The notes below the pieces were generated by a model. The model was not told where the DNA came from. It ran no database searches and saw only the letters and a list, made by a program, of their open reading frames with translations. Below, piece by piece: positions 60,870 to 64,000 of a DNA stretch of 64,000 nucleotides. The position numbers were made by a program, and so were the translations under genes. Every line of letters starts with the position of its first letter. Within the stretch, counting starts at the first letter, position 1. Origin of the DNA: Nymphaea colorata (Eukaryota; Streptophyta; Magnoliopsida; Nymphaeales; Nymphaeaceae); the NCBI RefSeq assembly GCF_008831285.2, contig NC_045146.1, forward strand, positions 18,841,149-18,905,148, read 5' to 3'.

Positions 60870-62130
60870 GGCTGTGTTGAAAAGTATTGTTGACATCAGA
60901 GTCCGAAATCTTTGACTCCGACTGCTGACTTAACTGGGCTCCTACCACTTGAAAGTGGTTTGGATCGAGTCTTCTTCCCAAATTTCTCCGACTAAATTAG
61001 GCGTGCAATTAATAGGTTGGTTTCGTACCTCCTTCCCTCTCTATTGCATTTCAAAGAAAAATAAAACCTAACACGGTGCTTGCGCATTTACAGTTTTGCA
61101 AATTTGTCTCGACATTTTCTTTTTCTTTTTCATTGTTAGTACATAAAATTTGTTAATTGCGAACTGGGAAGTGCAAGCCGCTCCGAAAGAAGGCTTCACT
61201 TCAGCTCATGTAAAATTTTAACATTTATGAATAGTGCATTACTCTTCTAAAAAAAATTAACAATGATTAGTGCTTCATATATCATGGTTATTGATAACAG
61301 TACGATCATTTAATTTTCAAGGAAAAGATCTGGTTTGATAGTTGAGACTCTAAGTGTCGCAAAGGCTCTAAGCATGGATCATCGGATATTAATGTAAAAG
61401 AGATTTTTGGTTTAATCAGAGAATTAATCCCACCGCCCAAGCAAGAGCTGAAGCCCCTTTCCCTCCCCCTTACTTTCAGGGTCAGCATAGATACCAAGTG
61501 GCATGCTTCAACCAGATCATGCACCCCAAACTCACCCCGTTTGATCTATGCCCCAAAAACAAATTATTGGTAATTGATGTGTTGATGTCAACTAAAGTAA
61601 TTAGCAATAACTTATCAATCAGCTATAATTAGCGGGACAAGTTTAATTTTTGTGGCAAACGCTTGGCTAAATCAGGTAGCTTTTTGTAATTAGACATTAT
61701 TTCAGTACCGTTCTAAATACTAATTAATAGGCCACTTGTAATTTGTAATCAACTTGATTTCAACTTCTGCCGTTCATCCGCCTTTTAGTTAATAGCAAAA
61801 TTATGGTAGCTAATCTTAGTCCCTTTTTACTCATATCAAATTGATTTTGGTGGAAGAAACTTTTCTTGGTAATTTTGTCCACGATATTACCTTCTTTATC
61901 TTTGAGGCTTATCCGTCTGTTAGATATTCGGGAAGGCACTTCACACTTGAATATTATTGTCATTCTTTTCTACCTTCTTTAGGGACCACCAGTCTCAGCA
62001 TCATTAATTATGTTCGTTCGCTGCCTCACCTAATTTGGTCCATACCCTCTCGACGGACCTCTTAAAATGCCATTTCCCCGTCCTTCATAAGATCCAGCCA
62101 ACTCTTGACTTCCTTTCTAACCGACACTCC
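60870..62130. other. intergenic DNA
   Basis: Upstream of peroxidase 2. No gene recognised. Confidence 0.45.
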
Positions 62131-62134
62131 ATTA

Positions 62135-62590
62135 GAAGTGTCAATATGTTTCATTTTGGATATCCTATCTAGAAGGACCGTAGATGGAAAAAAATATTAG
62201 ATAAAAAATCTCATCAGATTCAGACTTAAGAAATCATCGGATTTAGATTCAGGTTTAGATTCAAATTAGATTTAGTTTTCAATAAATATTTTATATCTAA
62301 TGTTCCGCATTCTTTTCATGAGTATCGCACCATAGTTCTTTTTAATAGGCCATGAACTAGATCAGAATCACTCTCGACAAATCCAAAAAAGGTAATCCAA
62401 TTTTGTTCATGGGGTCCGGATGGAGACCAAAGATCTTGAGAGACGATTTGGCAGAGCAACTCAAAAGATAAAGAAGTACCGTTAATTGAAACTTACATTC
62501 AAAACTCAAGTTCCGATATGAATGCAAAAGTCAGTTTCAAATATGAACATCGAATATCCAAAAAAGGATATATGATTACATCCCTAATTC
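62135..62590. mobile_element. hAT-like non-autonomous relic
   Basis: Left AGTGTCAATATG with TTTTGGATATCC and right, inverted, TTAGGGATGTAATCATATAT share the ends of the family at 56344-56759. The interior has GATTCAGATT-type repeats. No clear target duplication. Confidence 0.4.
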
Positions 62591-62599
62591 TAATTATGT

Positions 62600-64000
62600 T
62601 GTTTTCTAATTGGTTTTATGTTATCAAGGTCTTCAACAACTTAAATTGTGCCAGGGAGCACCGATTAGCCATCAGTAAAGAGTCTAAAGACTCAGGGCAC
62701 GTGGTTCGGGACATCTTTGACAAAAAAAAATTAATAACTTAACATTGAAAAAGCAAAAAAAAATAAAATGTTTCTAATATCCAGTGTGCATTTTCACTGT
62801 AAAGCTTGATGTCTGTTCGGAAGCATATAACAGATCCAATTAATTGTTCATATTGTATGAAATATGCATCTGAATCTGTATATATATACGCGAACGGGAC
62901 AATCGGCGTTGCATGTTTGACTCGTTGAGAGTTCTTCCTGCAAAAAATATGGAGATACGATGTCTTTTACCTTTTAGAATAAGAAAATATATTTTATTTA
63001 GCAATCGAAGATGGAAAAAGCCATCTGAACTTGATTGTGACAATTCATATATTACTGTTGCTTTGTTTCTCTCCCATTTGATTTACAGCAGCAAATTAAA
63101 TAAAAAGGGTATAGCGACTTCAACGTGTAACATAACCGGCGTTGGTCGTATTTTCTCACACCCAACTCATTTTCTATTTTATCTTCCAAGGTACATGAAT
63201 CCTAAGTTAGTCCTCGGGCTCAGGGACGTCAATAAATCCAATTCGAAATGGATATTTGGTCAAAACTAATTATCAGAAGTTGTTTGTTTAAAAAAATCAA
63301 TGTATGATGAAGAACTCAGATAATAAAGAAATTACTTATAATTCTGATTCAGATTTAAATAAATTTTTCATCAGATTCAAATTTAGATTTAGTTTTAATT
63401 AAATATATTATATCCAATATTCGTATATTTTAAAATAGATTCCTATATCCAATATTCATATATTAATTGCAATACATAGTTTCAGCAAAGTTTTGAGTAG
63501 TCATCACCTGATGAGTTGTTCATTGCTACTACAACTAGTAAGAACGCAAACTACTCCAAGGTTGAAGCCAATGTTGTGATTGTGAGTCTCATTTAAACAA
63601 TTGCATTCTTCTATCTCAACAGCATATATGTTATCATATACTCAAATAATTACATTCTTTATTATATCTGTTATTCGTAGAATCAATTAAAAAAGACTGG
63701 CTTGAAGGGATGTAAGATACACCGAGAAATAATAACATTTTCTCCAGTATGATGGGATAGGAGAGACATGGTAGGGTATATAGATGTTGAGATTTGTTGT
63801 GAGTCCTTCTCAGTTCAGTTTGTCCTTCAATTCAAACATCACATATTTTATGAGGGAAGAAAATGCATTATTGAAAGATAATGCCAGTAAGATAAAGTTT
63901 TTGTGTCATAGTCTTTTTGTTTTTTCAATCTTTTTCAATTTAGTAGTAATTCCAAGAATTTCATATTCAATTTACTCGATTTATGGCACAACAGCTTACT
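62600..64000. other. intergenic DNA with a further hAT-like end
   Basis: CAGGGACGTCAATAAATCCAATTCG at about 63221 looks like one end of the same hAT-like family, followed by GATTCAGATT repeats. The other end was not found. No gene recognised. Confidence 0.4.

Overview
This is a stretch of plant nuclear DNA, almost certainly from a flowering plant. The evidence is spliced genes with GT-AG introns, class III peroxidases, plant-type small heat-shock proteins (sHSP), many Ty1/copia retrotransposons, MITEs, a CACTA end and long AT-rich intergenic DNA. I cannot name the species. Nothing prokaryotic or organellar was seen.

Only four loci look intact. They are a RING-H2 protein gene (12.8-13.5 kb, +), an intron-containing, probably ER-resident sHSP gene (20.2-21.1 kb, +), and two close class III peroxidase genes (52.6-54.2 kb and 59.5-60.7 kb, both -). 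The rest is duplicated debris and mobile DNA.

Layout. 0.5-1.2 kb: 5' fragment of an sHSP gene (-). 1.5-2.9 kb: degenerate tandem repeats and a hAT-like element. 3.4-4.6 kb: second sHSP copy (-), frameshifted. 4.6-7.8 kb: empty AT-rich DNA. 7.8-9.3 kb: a large palindrome carrying a receptor-kinase-like tail. 9.3-13.5 kb: the RING gene, a truncated copy of it and an inverted copy of its promoter. 13.5-19.3 kb: intergenic DNA with a CACTA end, a foldback element, a hAT-like relic and a Tourist-like MITE. 19.4-22.0 kb: the intact sHSP gene followed by a peroxidase fragment. 22.5-24.2 kb: the 3' half of an HSP101/ClpB gene, interrupted by a stop. 26.6-30.5 kb: a 5'-truncated copia element. 31.4-34.2 kb: a second Tourist-like MITE and a LINE relic. 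34.6-51.7 kb: one sHSP pseudogene blown apart by three copia elements (A in its 5' leader, B nested inside A, C in its second exon). 52.6-60.8 kb: the two peroxidases, with a hAT-like element and a SINE-like head between them. The tail is intergenic.

The sHSP-then-peroxidase order occurs at 20-22 kb and again at 34.6-54.2 kb, so the window contains an ancient segmental duplication. In one copy the sHSP survived and the peroxidase decayed. In the other the reverse happened. No wholly new molecular system was found. The most unusual features are the duplicated core promoter of the surviving sHSP gene, the retrotransposon pol frames that stay open through the polypurine tract into the LTR, and the two large inverted structures at 7.8-12.8 kb.
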